Positions 57,065 to 64,000 of a stretch of 64,000 nt of DNA are shown here, in pieces; the first letter of the stretch is position 1; every line of letters starts with the position of its first letter. The position numbers and the translations under genes are program-made. Under the pieces are notes generated by a model. The model was not told the origin of the DNA and did no database searches. It saw only the letters and a program-made list of their open reading frames with translations. The DNA lies in contig CAYWZF010000006.1 of NCBI GenBank assembly GCA_964461555.1, positions 1-64,000 of the forward strand, in the 5' to 3' direction. Origin of the DNA: Robiginitalea sp964461555 (GTDB lineage: Bacteria > Bacteroidota > Bacteroidia > Flavobacteriales > Flavobacteriaceae).

Positions 57065-58041
57065 GGGCCTTGCAGTTGCTGTATTTGCCGGATCAGCCGG
57101 TGCAGGGTGGTATCGGCCTCATAGAGCAGGTAGGCATCGCGGGCGCTTTCGGCAAAGGGTTTTTTTTCAGGGTGCAGGATGGTTACCCCCGCCTTTTCGA
57201 CCTCCCGGAGTGCCTCGGCCTCAGCCTCGGCCCAGAGCCGGCGCTGGTAGGAGATGGAGGTTTGGGCGGCCTGCCTGATCCAGCCCTGTTCCGTGGGGGT
57301 GAGGGTCTCCCAGAACCGGGTGCCCGCGATGAGCACATCGGGAGAGAACGTGTGTTCATCGAGGGAGTAATACTTGCATACTTCGTAATGGCGGGCCAGG
57401 TAAAAGCTGGGCGGGTTATTCTCGGCAGCGTCGACCACCCCCTGCTGGAGGGCGGTGTAGAGCTCCCCCCACGAGATGGGGGTGGGGGCGCCCCCCATGC
57501 TGCGGATCATGTTGATGGCCGTGACGCTTTCCATGACCCGCACCTTGAGCCCCTTCAGGTCGTCGGGGGAGCGGATGGGCCGGTCCATGCTGTAAAAGCT
57601 CCGGTATCCGGCATCGTAGAACCCCAGGCCTTTGAGCCAGTACTTCAGGCCGTCGTCGAGCAGTTCCTGCCCGATGGGCCCGTCGAGCACGGCGAAGGCG
57701 TGGCCCCGGTCGGCGAACAGGTAGGGCAGGCCCAGGATGCGGGTCTTGGGGGCAAAGTTCTCGAGGGTAGCCACCGAGACCTTGGTCATGTCGAGGGTGC
57801 CGATCTGCAGGAGCTCGAGAATCTCCCGCTCGCTGCCCAGTTGCTGGTTGGGGTAGATCTCAAGCCGTATCTGCCCCCCTGACAACCCCTCGAGCTCTTC
57901 CCCCATGCGGACCATGGCCAGGTGCACCGAATGGGTCACGTCGAGGCCATGGGCCAGACGGATGGTGCGCACCCCGTCGGCCGGCCGGCACGACAGGGCG
58001 AGTAGGGTAAACAGGAGCGCTATGGTGCCGGCCGGTCTCAC
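57061..58041 (-). CDS. TRAP transporter substrate-binding protein (DctP family), lipoprotein
   Basis: A 326-residue periplasmic binding protein with lipoprotein signal (LLFTLLALSC). DctP marks: LAHGLDVTHSVHLAM, YPNQQLGSEREILELLQIG, LPYLFADRGHAFAV, and KGLKVRVMES, whose Arg (near 158) normally salt-bridges the substrate carboxylate; GELYTALQQGVVDAAENN follows. A sugar acid is the likely ligand given neighbouring uxaC, kdgK and eda. Starts with GTG inside the eda stop (four-base overlap). Confidence 0.92.
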   Translation of the reverse strand: MRPAGTIALLFTLLALSCRPADGVRTIRLAHGLDVTHSVHLAMVRMGEELEGLSGGQIRLEIYPNQQLGSEREILELLQIGTLDMTKVSVATLENFAPKTRILGLPYLFADRGHAFAVLDGPIGQELLDDGLKYWLKGLGFYDAGYRSFYSMDRPIRSPDDLKGLKVRVMESVTAINMIRSMGGAPTPISWGELYTALQQGVVDAAENNPPSFYLARHYEVCKYYSLDEHTFSPDVLIAGTRFWETLTPTEQGWIRQAAQTSISYQRRLWAEAEAEALREVEKAGVTILHPEKKPFAESARDAYLLYEADTTLHRLIRQIQQLQGP

Positions 58042-58712
58042 GCCTTTTTGCGGATCTGCTCAATGGTCTTAAGTACGGCGCCCACGGCTTTGGCAAGCGT
58101 CCCGAAATCTTCCAGCTCCAGGATTTTATTGGATATGAGGTTCGAACCCATCCCCACGCAGCAGACCCCGGCGCTGAACCAGGCCCGCAGGTTGGCTTCG
58201 TCGGGGCTCACCCCCCCGGTGGGCATGAGGCGGGTCCAGGGTTGCGGCCCCAGCACGGCCTTCACAAATTCGGGCCCGTATACCGAGCCCGGGAAGAGCT
58301 TGATGATCTCGCACCCGAGTTCCTCGGCCCGGCCGATCTCGGTGAGGGAACCGCAGCCGGCCGCCCAGAGCACCTTCCGCCGGTTGCAGATCCGGGCAAT
58401 GTCTTCGCGCAGGGAAGGGGTCACCACAAAACGGGCCCCCAGCTGCATGTACAGGGACGCGGCCGGGGCATCCGTTACAGACCCTACCCCCAGGGCCATG
58501 CCGGGAAGCTCCCGCAGGGCATACCGGTTCAGCTCGGCAAAGACCTCATGGGCAAAATCGCCCCGGGCCGTGAACTCGAGCAGGCGTGCCCCGCCCTGGT
58601 AACAGGCCTTCAACACTTTTTTGCCCAGTTCCGGGTCGGGGTGGTAGAACAGGGGGACCAGTCCGGTCTGCTCCATGAGCCGGGCCACTTCGATTCGCGT
58701 CATTGTTGCCAT
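58038..58712 (-). CDS. eda: 2-keto-3-deoxy-6-phosphogluconate (KDPG) aldolase
   Basis: Class I aldolase giving pyruvate and glyceraldehyde 3-phosphate. The 224-residue product has GLVPLFYHPDPE, ARLLEFTARGDFA (Glu general base), LGVGSVTDAPAA, FVVTPSLRED and the Schiff-base lysine in EIIKLFPGSVYGPEFV (near 140), then MPTGGVSPDEANL. Start ATG 58712 (MATMTRIEV); a second ATG three codons on is possible and the longer frame to 58787 overlaps kdgK. Lies between kdgK and dctP. Confidence 0.94.
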   Translation of the reverse strand: MATMTRIEVARLMEQTGLVPLFYHPDPELGKKVLKACYQGGARLLEFTARGDFAHEVFAELNRYALRELPGMALGVGSVTDAPAASLYMQLGARFVVTPSLREDIARICNRRKVLWAAGCGSLTEIGRAEELGCEIIKLFPGSVYGPEFVKAVLGPQPWTRLMPTGGVSPDEANLRAWFSAGVCCVGMGSNLISNKILELEDFGTLAKAVGAVLKTIEQIRKKA

Positions 58713-58761
58713 TGTGTTTTGGTTGCTTGTTTCATATCTGTCCCTTTTCCCGCGCAGCCCC

Positions 58762-59802
58762 TCAGCGGACCACCCGGCCGGAGGCATCGCCCCCCATCAG
58801 TTTTTCGACTTCGGCCACGCTCACCAGGTTGGCGTCTCCGACAATGGTGTGCTTCAGGCACGAGGCAGCCACGGCAAAGTCGAGGGCCTTCTGATCATCC
58901 CCGGGCCAGGTAACCAACCCGTAGATGAGCCCGCCCATAAAGGCGTCGCCCCCTCCCACCCGGTCGACGATATGGGTGATCTGGTACTCGCGGGAGGAAT
59001 AGAGCGACTTTCCGTCGTACAGCACCCCGGCCCAGGTGTTGTGGGAGGCCGAAAGCGATCCCCTCAAGGTGGTGATCACTTTCTTCGCCCGCGGGAATTT
59101 TTCCATCATCTGCCGGCAGACCGACAAAAAAGCCTCTGCCTTCACGTGCTCGCCCTGGGTGGTGATATCGAGACCTTCCGGCTTGATGCCGAAATGCTTT
59201 TCGGCATCCTCCTCATTGCCCAGGATAATGTCGCAATGCGCTGTCAGCTCGGTCATGACGGCTTCTGAAGGTACGCCGTATTTCCAGAGCTTGGCCCGGT
59301 AATTCAAATCCGTGGAAACGGTGAGGCCCATCTCGCGGGCCTTCAGCACGGCCTCGTGGCAGGCGTCGGCCGCCCCCTGCGAAATGGCCGGGGTAATGCC
59401 GGTCCAGTGGAACCACCGGGCTTCGCGGAAAACTGCTTCCCAGTCGACCATCCCGGGCCTGATCTCGGCCATGGCCGAATGGGCCCGGTCGTAGATCACC
59501 TGGCTGCCGCGGCTCACCGCCCCGGTTTCCAGGAAATAGATGCCGAGGCGCTGCCCGCCCCTGAGGATGTGGCCGGTGCCCACCCCCCGTTTGCGGAGCT
59601 CCATCAGGGCACAGGCGCCCAGGTCGTTGTCGGGCAGGCGGGTCACGAAATCGGCAGGCAGGCCGAACTGGGCCAGAGAAACCGCCACGTTCGATTCCCC
59701 GCCCCCGTAGACCACATCGAACTGGCTGGCCTGGGAAAAGCGCAGAAAGCCGGGCGGGGAAAGGCGCATCATGATCTCCCCGAAGGTTACGATCTTCTTC
59801 AT
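58762..59802 (-). CDS. kdgK: 2-keto-3-deoxygluconate kinase (PfkB family)
   Basis: A 346-residue PfkB-family sugar kinase phosphorylating KDG to KDPG. VTFGEIMMRLSPP, VYGGGESNVAVSLAQFG, DLNYRAKLW, NEEDAEKHFG and the catalytic GGGDAFMGGLIYG (Asp near 286) are present. The assignment to KDG rests on family similarity and on eda and uxaC as direct neighbours. Its ATG overlaps the uxaC stop by four bases. Confidence 0.9.
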   Translation of the reverse strand: MKKIVTFGEIMMRLSPPGFLRFSQASQFDVVYGGGESNVAVSLAQFGLPADFVTRLPDNDLGACALMELRKRGVGTGHILRGGQRLGIYFLETGAVSRGSQVIYDRAHSAMAEIRPGMVDWEAVFREARWFHWTGITPAISQGAADACHEAVLKAREMGLTVSTDLNYRAKLWKYGVPSEAVMTELTAHCDIILGNEEDAEKHFGIKPEGLDITTQGEHVKAEAFLSVCRQMMEKFPRAKKVITTLRGSLSASHNTWAGVLYDGKSLYSSREYQITHIVDRVGGGDAFMGGLIYGLVTWPGDDQKALDFAVAASCLKHTIVGDANLVSVAEVEKLMGGDASGRVVR

Positions 59803-61217
59803 AAAGGTTGTGGGTTAGGTTCCGGGAACTGAAAATAATCCCGGGCATTATTGTAACAGATATCGCGCACAATGCGGCCCAGGTGCTCCAGGTCGTGCGG
59901 CAGCAGCCCATTTTGGATGTCGTCCCCGATCATCTGGCACAGCAGCCGGCGGAAATACTCGTGCCGGGGGAAGGATAGCAGGCTTCGCGAATCGGTGAGC
60001 ATGCCCACAAAACGGCTGATCAGCCCCATGTTCGACAGGGCGTTGAGCTGCCGCCTCATCCCGTCGAGCTGGTCATTGTACCACCAGCCCGAGCCGTACT
60101 GCACCTTGCCGGCCATGCGGCCGTCGTTGAAATTCCCGATCATGCTGGCAAAGACCTCGTTCCAGGCCGGGTTGAGGTTGTACAGGATGGTTTTGGCGAG
60201 CTGGTCGCCTCGGTCAAGGTGGTCCAGGAACCCGGCCATGGGCCGGGCCTGAGGCAGGTCCCCTATGGAATCAAAACCGGTGTCGGGGCCCAGGTGCGCC
60301 CGCATGCGGCTGTTGGCGTTGCGCAGGGCCCCCAGGTGGAACTGCTGCACCCACCCGTAGCGGTGGTAGGCGCGGCAGAGGTGGGCCAGGGTCTCAAAGG
60401 TGAAATACGCCTGCTCTTCCGGGTTCAGGGCGGTGCCGCTGCAGATTTTCCGGAAAAGGGCTTCTACATCGTACGGGGGCTCAGCAAAGAAAACCAACTG
60501 CTCCAGGCCGTGGTCGGAGAGGCGGCAACCCATCTCATGGAAATAGGCAATGCGGTTATCAAGGGCCGCCAGCAGGTCGGCATAGGTGCTAATGGCAGTA
60601 CCGCTGGCGGCTTCGAGGCGCCCCAGGTAGGCGTTGTAGGCTGCAGGGTCTGAAACCCCGTAGGCTGCGTCGGGGCGAAAGGCCGGGTACATGCTGGGGC
60701 CTTCGGCCCCGGCGGCTTCGCGGTGGTATTCGAGGGAGTCGGCCGGGTCGTCGGTGGTGCAGACCACCTCCACCCGCATTTGCCTGAGCAGGCCCCGGGC
60801 GCTGTGGCTGGGTTCCTGCAGCCGGGCCGAGGTATCGCGGTAAATTTTGTCTGCATTCTGCGGGGTGAGCAGGGCATCAATCCCAAAATAGCGTTTCAGC
60901 TCGAGGTGGGTCCAGTGGTAGAGGGGGTTGCGCACCGTGAAGGGCACGGCTTCGGCCCATTTCCTGAATTTCTCCCCATCTGGGGCCTGCCCGGTAATAA
61001 AAGCCTCATCGATGCCCAGGGTGCGCATGGCCCGCCATTTGTAGTGGTCCCCGGCCAGCCAGGCCCGGGTGATGTTCTCAAAACGGTGGTCCCTGGCGAT
61101 TTCGAGGGGGCTCAGGTGGTTGTGGTAATCGATTATGGGCAGGTCGGCAGCGTACCCGTGGTACAGGGCGCGCGCAGGCTCGTTGTGCAGGAGAAAGTCA
61201 TCGCCGATGAATGACAT
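59799..61217 (-). CDS. uxaC: Glucuronate isomerase (uronate isomerase)
   Basis: Isomerises D-glucuronate to fructuronate and D-galacturonate to tagaturonate. The 472-residue amidohydrolase-fold protein has the UxaC N-terminus DDFLLHNEPARALYH, the metal motif IDYHNHLSP, WLAGDHYKWRAMRT, VVCTTDDPADSLEYH, the conserved QFHLGALRNAN and DSRSLLSFPRHEYFRR. First gene of an eight-gene operon; a weak TACTTTAG box lies at 61285-61292. No UxuA/UxuB or UxaA/UxaB is in the window. Confidence 0.95.
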   Translation of the reverse strand: MSFIGDDFLLHNEPARALYHGYAADLPIIDYHNHLSPLEIARDHRFENITRAWLAGDHYKWRAMRTLGIDEAFITGQAPDGEKFRKWAEAVPFTVRNPLYHWTHLELKRYFGIDALLTPQNADKIYRDTSARLQEPSHSARGLLRQMRVEVVCTTDDPADSLEYHREAAGAEGPSMYPAFRPDAAYGVSDPAAYNAYLGRLEAASGTAISTYADLLAALDNRIAYFHEMGCRLSDHGLEQLVFFAEPPYDVEALFRKICSGTALNPEEQAYFTFETLAHLCRAYHRYGWVQQFHLGALRNANSRMRAHLGPDTGFDSIGDLPQARPMAGFLDHLDRGDQLAKTILYNLNPAWNEVFASMIGNFNDGRMAGKVQYGSGWWYNDQLDGMRRQLNALSNMGLISRFVGMLTDSRSLLSFPRHEYFRRLLCQMIGDDIQNGLLPHDLEHLGRIVRDICYNNARDYFQFPEPNPQPL

Positions 61218-61387
61218 AGGGTTTTCGCTTCGGTTCTGGCAGGCCTATGGGCCGGTGTCTGCGGGTGTTGGCGCGACACTTCTACTAAAGTAGCACAATT
61301 TGCCCATTCTTCTGCCCCGGGAAGCAAATTAGCCCGGTTGCGCCCGGTTGCGTATCTTTCAGACCGGCACGCTTAAAATCATACGAT

Positions 61388-62524
61388 ATGAAAGCCCGCA
61401 CCTTACCATGGCTTTTGTTGGCCTGGATGTTTTGCCTGGCAGGGCCCCTGGCCGGGCAGGCACGGCAGGAACCGCTTAAAATAGGCGTGGCAGGACTTAC
61501 CCACGGCCATGTGAACTGGGTATTTGCCAGCGCAGCAAGGGGCGACATCGCAATTACCGGCATCGTGGAACCCGACCGGGAAGTGGCCCGTCGGTACTGC
61601 GAGCAAAACGGGTACCCCCTCGACCGGGTGTACGACACCCTTGAAGCCCTGTTCGCAGCCGAAAAACCCGAAGCCGTGGCAGCCTTCGGGAATATCCGCG
61701 ACCACCTGTCTGTCGTGGAAGCCTGTGCCCCCCGGGGCATCCATGTGATGGTCGAAAAACCCCTTGCCGTAAGCCTCGACCAGGCCCGGAAAATGGCCGG
61801 CCTGGCCCGGCAGCACGGCATCTGGCTGCTCACCAACTACGAGACCACCTGGTACCCGACCAACCACCGGGCGTACCAGTGGGTCAAACAGGATTCCCTC
61901 ATCGGCCCCATCCGTAAAATCGAGGTGCAGGACGGCCACCGGGGGCCTAAAAAGATCGGGGTGCCCCCCGAATTCCTGGCATGGCTCACCGACCCGGCCC
62001 TCAACGGGGGCGGGTCCCTGCCCGATTTCGGCTGTTACGGGGCCAACCTCATCACCTGGCTCATGGACGGCCGCCGGCCCCTGAGCGTTACGGCCATCAC
62101 CCGGCAACTGCAGGCCGAAAACAACCCCGAGGTCGAAGACGAGGCCATCGTGCTGCTCAACTACCCCGAAGCCACCGGGGTGATCCAGGCTTCCTGGAAC
62201 TGGCCCATCGGCCGCAAAGATATGGCCGTCTACGGGCTTACGGGGGTGGTTTACGCCGACAACCGCCACCAGGTGCGCCGGCGCATGGCCGAAGGGTACG
62301 ACGGCTTTCAGGAAACGGTGGAGCAGCTGCCCGAAAGGCAGCCCCCCCTCGACGACCCCTTCCGCTACCTGGCTGCCGTGGTGAGGGGGAACCTGGTACC
62401 CGGGCCCCACGACCTGTCTTCCCTCGAAAACAACCTGACCGTCATGGAGATCCTCGAGGCCGCCCGCCGCAGTGCGCAGGAAGGGCGGAGCATCCCGTTT
62501 GCCGAAATAACGGAAAAGCCATGA
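61388..62524 (+). CDS. Secreted Gfo/Idh/MocA family oxidoreductase
   Basis: A 378-residue protein with a Sec signal peptide (LLLAWMFCLAGPLAGQ). The Rossmann domain has KIGVAGLTHGHVNWVF, AVAAFGNIRDHLSVVE and the catalytic Lys in VMVEKPLAV; the C-terminal domain includes GGGSLPDFGCYGANLITWLM. It lacks the Tat signal of the 52567 paralogue. TATCTTTC box at 61353-61360. The stop overlaps the next ATG by four bases. Confidence 0.88.
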   Translation: MKARTLPWLLLAWMFCLAGPLAGQARQEPLKIGVAGLTHGHVNWVFASAARGDIAITGIVEPDREVARRYCEQNGYPLDRVYDTLEALFAAEKPEAVAAFGNIRDHLSVVEACAPRGIHVMVEKPLAVSLDQARKMAGLARQHGIWLLTNYETTWYPTNHRAYQWVKQDSLIGPIRKIEVQDGHRGPKKIGVPPEFLAWLTDPALNGGGSLPDFGCYGANLITWLMDGRRPLSVTAITRQLQAENNPEVEDEAIVLLNYPEATGVIQASWNWPIGRKDMAVYGLTGVVYADNRHQVRRRMAEGYDGFQETVEQLPERQPPLDDPFRYLAAVVRGNLVPGPHDLSSLENNLTVMEILEAARRSAQEGRSIPFAEITEKP

Positions 62525-63387
62525 CCCTCAAAACAGCCCATCAGGACTCCGGGATCACCTCCAAACGGGTTGCCGTTGGAGCGCTGACCTTCGACTGCCG
62601 GGTATCAGGTGTGCCCGGGGGGGAATGCGTGGTGCTGTTGCACGGGTTTCCCGAAACTTCGATCATGTGGGCCGGGCTGATGGAACACTTGTCAAAACAG
62701 GGGTACTTCTGCATTGCCCCGGACATGCGGGGGTACAGCAAAGATGCCTGCCCTGCGGGCAAAAAGCACTATGCCCTCGGGTTCCTGGTTCAGGACGTCC
62801 TGGATATTGCCGGGCATTTCGGGCAAAAGCGGTTCCATTTGATCGGGCACGACTGGGGGGCAGCCGTTGGCTGGCACCTGGTGTATGCCAACCCGGGAAA
62901 GGTCCTGACGTGGACGGCCCTGTCGGTACCGCACCCGGGGGCCTTTGCCAGGGCCTACAAAACGGACCGGGAACAGCACAGGAAAAGCAGGTATATCCGT
63001 TGGTTCCTGCTGCCCTGGCTCCCGGAAATCTACCTCGGCAGGAAGGACCTGGCGATTTTCAGGAACCTGTGGAAAAGGAGCGGCCCGGCGGAACTCGAAA
63101 ATTACCTTTCCGTATTCCGGAGGCGGCGCTGCCTTACCGGGGCGCTGAACTATTACCGGGCCAACCTGGGCAGAAGACCAAGAGCGCCCCTCGGGCCTGT
63201 CAGGAATCCAACGTTGTTCATCTGGGGAAAACGGGACACGGCGATCGGGGAAACGGCTGCCCTTGGCAACCGGGAGTACATGGAAGGCCCCTACACCTTT
63301 CTGCCCCTGGAAGGCGGGCACTGGCTCATACAGTCTAATTTCGGAGAAGTGGCACAGTCCATTTCGGAACATCTCGCCCAGGAATAG
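62521..63387 (+). CDS. Alpha/beta hydrolase, epoxide-hydrolase-like
   Basis: A 288-residue cytoplasmic hydrolase with oxyanion motif LLHGFPETS, nucleophile motif IGHDWGAAVGWH (Asp nucleophile, near 118), cap domain with YYRANL, acid in WGKRDTAIG and histidine in EGGHWLIQ. An Asp nucleophile flanked by His/Trp is the pattern of epoxide hydrolases and fluoroacetate/haloalkane dehalogenases. Start ATG 62521 overlaps the Gfo/Idh stop (ATGA); longer frames in the same phase run through that gene and are artefacts. Confidence 0.88.
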   Translation: MTLKTAHQDSGITSKRVAVGALTFDCRVSGVPGGECVVLLHGFPETSIMWAGLMEHLSKQGYFCIAPDMRGYSKDACPAGKKHYALGFLVQDVLDIAGHFGQKRFHLIGHDWGAAVGWHLVYANPGKVLTWTALSVPHPGAFARAYKTDREQHRKSRYIRWFLLPWLPEIYLGRKDLAIFRNLWKRSGPAELENYLSVFRRRRCLTGALNYYRANLGRRPRAPLGPVRNPTLFIWGKRDTAIGETAALGNREYMEGPYTFLPLEGGHWLIQSNFGEVAQSISEHLAQE

Positions 63388-63537
63388 GAATCCCCTGCCC
63401 TGTGAACAACGCCTGAATCACGCTCCGCTGCCCGGGTCCTAAAAAAATCACAATTACCCGGTCGCTTCCTTTTTTATGTGCGATTTTTCATATTTTTCGA
63501 CCTCCCCCATCCGATTTAATACCAAAAACCAACAACG

Positions 63538-64000
63538 ATGAAGTCAAGAATTTTACTCGCATTATTTTTAGCAACGGGCCTGATGCTTTCGGCCCAGGTC
63601 ACCCAGACGGCCTCTGTGGAAGGCATAACGGAATACCGCCTCGACAACGGGCTCAGGGTGCTGCTGTTCCCTGACAATTCCTCCCAGACCATCACCGTCA
63701 ATATCACCTACCTGGTCGGGTCGCGGCACGAAGGATACGGGGAGAAAGGGATGGCCCACCTGCTCGAGCACATGGTCTTCAAGGGAAGCCCGAAGCACCT
63801 CGACATCCCCAAGGAGCTGAGCACGCGCGGCGCCCGGCCCAACGGCACCACCTATTTCGACCGCACCAACTATTACGAGACCTTCAACGCCACCGAAGAG
63901 AACCTCGACTGGGCCCTTGACCTGGAGTCTGACCGGATGATGAACTCCTTCATCAGAAAGGAAGACCTGGAGTCGGAGTTCAGCGTGGTGCGCAACGAAT
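63538..64000 (+). CDS. M16 family zinc metallopeptidase, N-terminal part
   Basis: The gene runs off the right edge after 154 codons. It begins with a signal peptide (MKSRILLALFLATGLMLSAQ) and shows the inverted zinc motif HLLEH in GMAHLLEHMVFKGSP (near 77-81) and the downstream NATEENLDWALDLESDRM with the third-ligand glutamate region. Pitrilysin-type proteins of this kind are periplasmic peptidases in Bacteroidota. Confidence 0.9.
   Translation, partial: MKSRILLALFLATGLMLSAQVTQTASVEGITEYRLDNGLRVLLFPDNSSQTITVNITYLVGSRHEGYGEKGMAHLLEHMVFKGSPKHLDIPKELSTRGARPNGTTYFDRTNYYETFNATEENLDWALDLESDRMMNSFIRKEDLESEFSVVRNE

Noticed and set aside
61981..62520. Upstream in-frame extension of the alpha/beta hydrolase
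   Set aside because: The extension is a frame-shifted reading of the Gfo/Idh gene (Arg/Pro/Gly-rich); ATG 62521 gives a complete hydrolase with normal length.

Overview
The window is a 64 kb stretch of a GC-rich Bacteroidota chromosome, most likely a flavobacterium of the Robiginitalea type. This rests on the gene set (PorT of the type IX secretion system, DUF2723, two-ExbD Ton operon, M61 and S9 peptidases, RpoN) and on recurrent TAnnTTTG boxes, the -7 element of Bacteroidota promoters, 15-40 bases ahead of many starts. It is mostly vertically inherited core genome; I see no prophage, insertion sequence, CRISPR array or defence island. A run of 100 N at 51436-51535 marks a scaffold gap.

Layout. 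1-4.7 kb: REP-like palindromes, then infB-nusA-rimP on the minus strand. 5-15.8 kb: S9 peptidase, two small proteins, tRNA-Gln with a duplicated 3' end, a DUF2723 membrane protein, a cysteine-less thioredoxin-fold protein, a membrane phosphoesterase, cutC, and a glycosylasparaginase. 15.9-25.4 kb: polA, rplM-rpsI, rpsB-tsf (RpsB carries an acidic linker and a helix-hairpin-helix tail), M61 peptidase, pyrH-frr. 25.4-32.5 kb: a 41-residue membrane peptide, an RND/MMPL exporter, asnS, rpoN with an overlapping membrane protein, porT. 32.6-38.1 kb: exbB-(4-TM protein)-exbD-exbD, a repeat-filled spacer, tRNA-Ser, ansA and tatD, an aspartic-protease-like protein. 38.1-47.8 kb: odhA-M23 peptidase-odhB, a beta-barrel protein, galE and a PLP aminotransferase, and waaA. 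47.8-51.6 kb: small lipoprotein, sugar porter, Sua5, two tiny membrane proteins, and a tRNA-Leu flanked by degenerate tRNA-tail/terminator units. 51.7-64 kb: a sugar-acid region with an FAH-family dehydratase candidate, then an eight-gene minus-strand operon uxaC-kdgK-eda-TRAP(PQM)-DUF1080-Gfo/Idh, followed by a secreted Gfo/Idh, an epoxide-hydrolase-like protein and the start of an M16 peptidase.

How the genes work together. The uronate operon reads as uptake of a sugar acid by a TRAP transporter, isomerisation by UxaC, phosphorylation of 2-keto-3-deoxygluconate by KdgK and aldol cleavage by Eda; the fructuronate/tagaturonate reductase and dehydratase are not in the window. The DUF1080 and Gfo/Idh pair at its end fits 3-keto-glycoside chemistry. 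The most unusual non-coding signal is that tRNA-Gln and tRNA-Leu are each followed by duplicated copies of their own 3' end plus terminator, and both loci share an intervening remnant (gGGTAAACTTnTnG on the plus strand). I interpret these as scars of a tRNA-linked mobile or GIY-YIG-type unit; this is a hypothesis.
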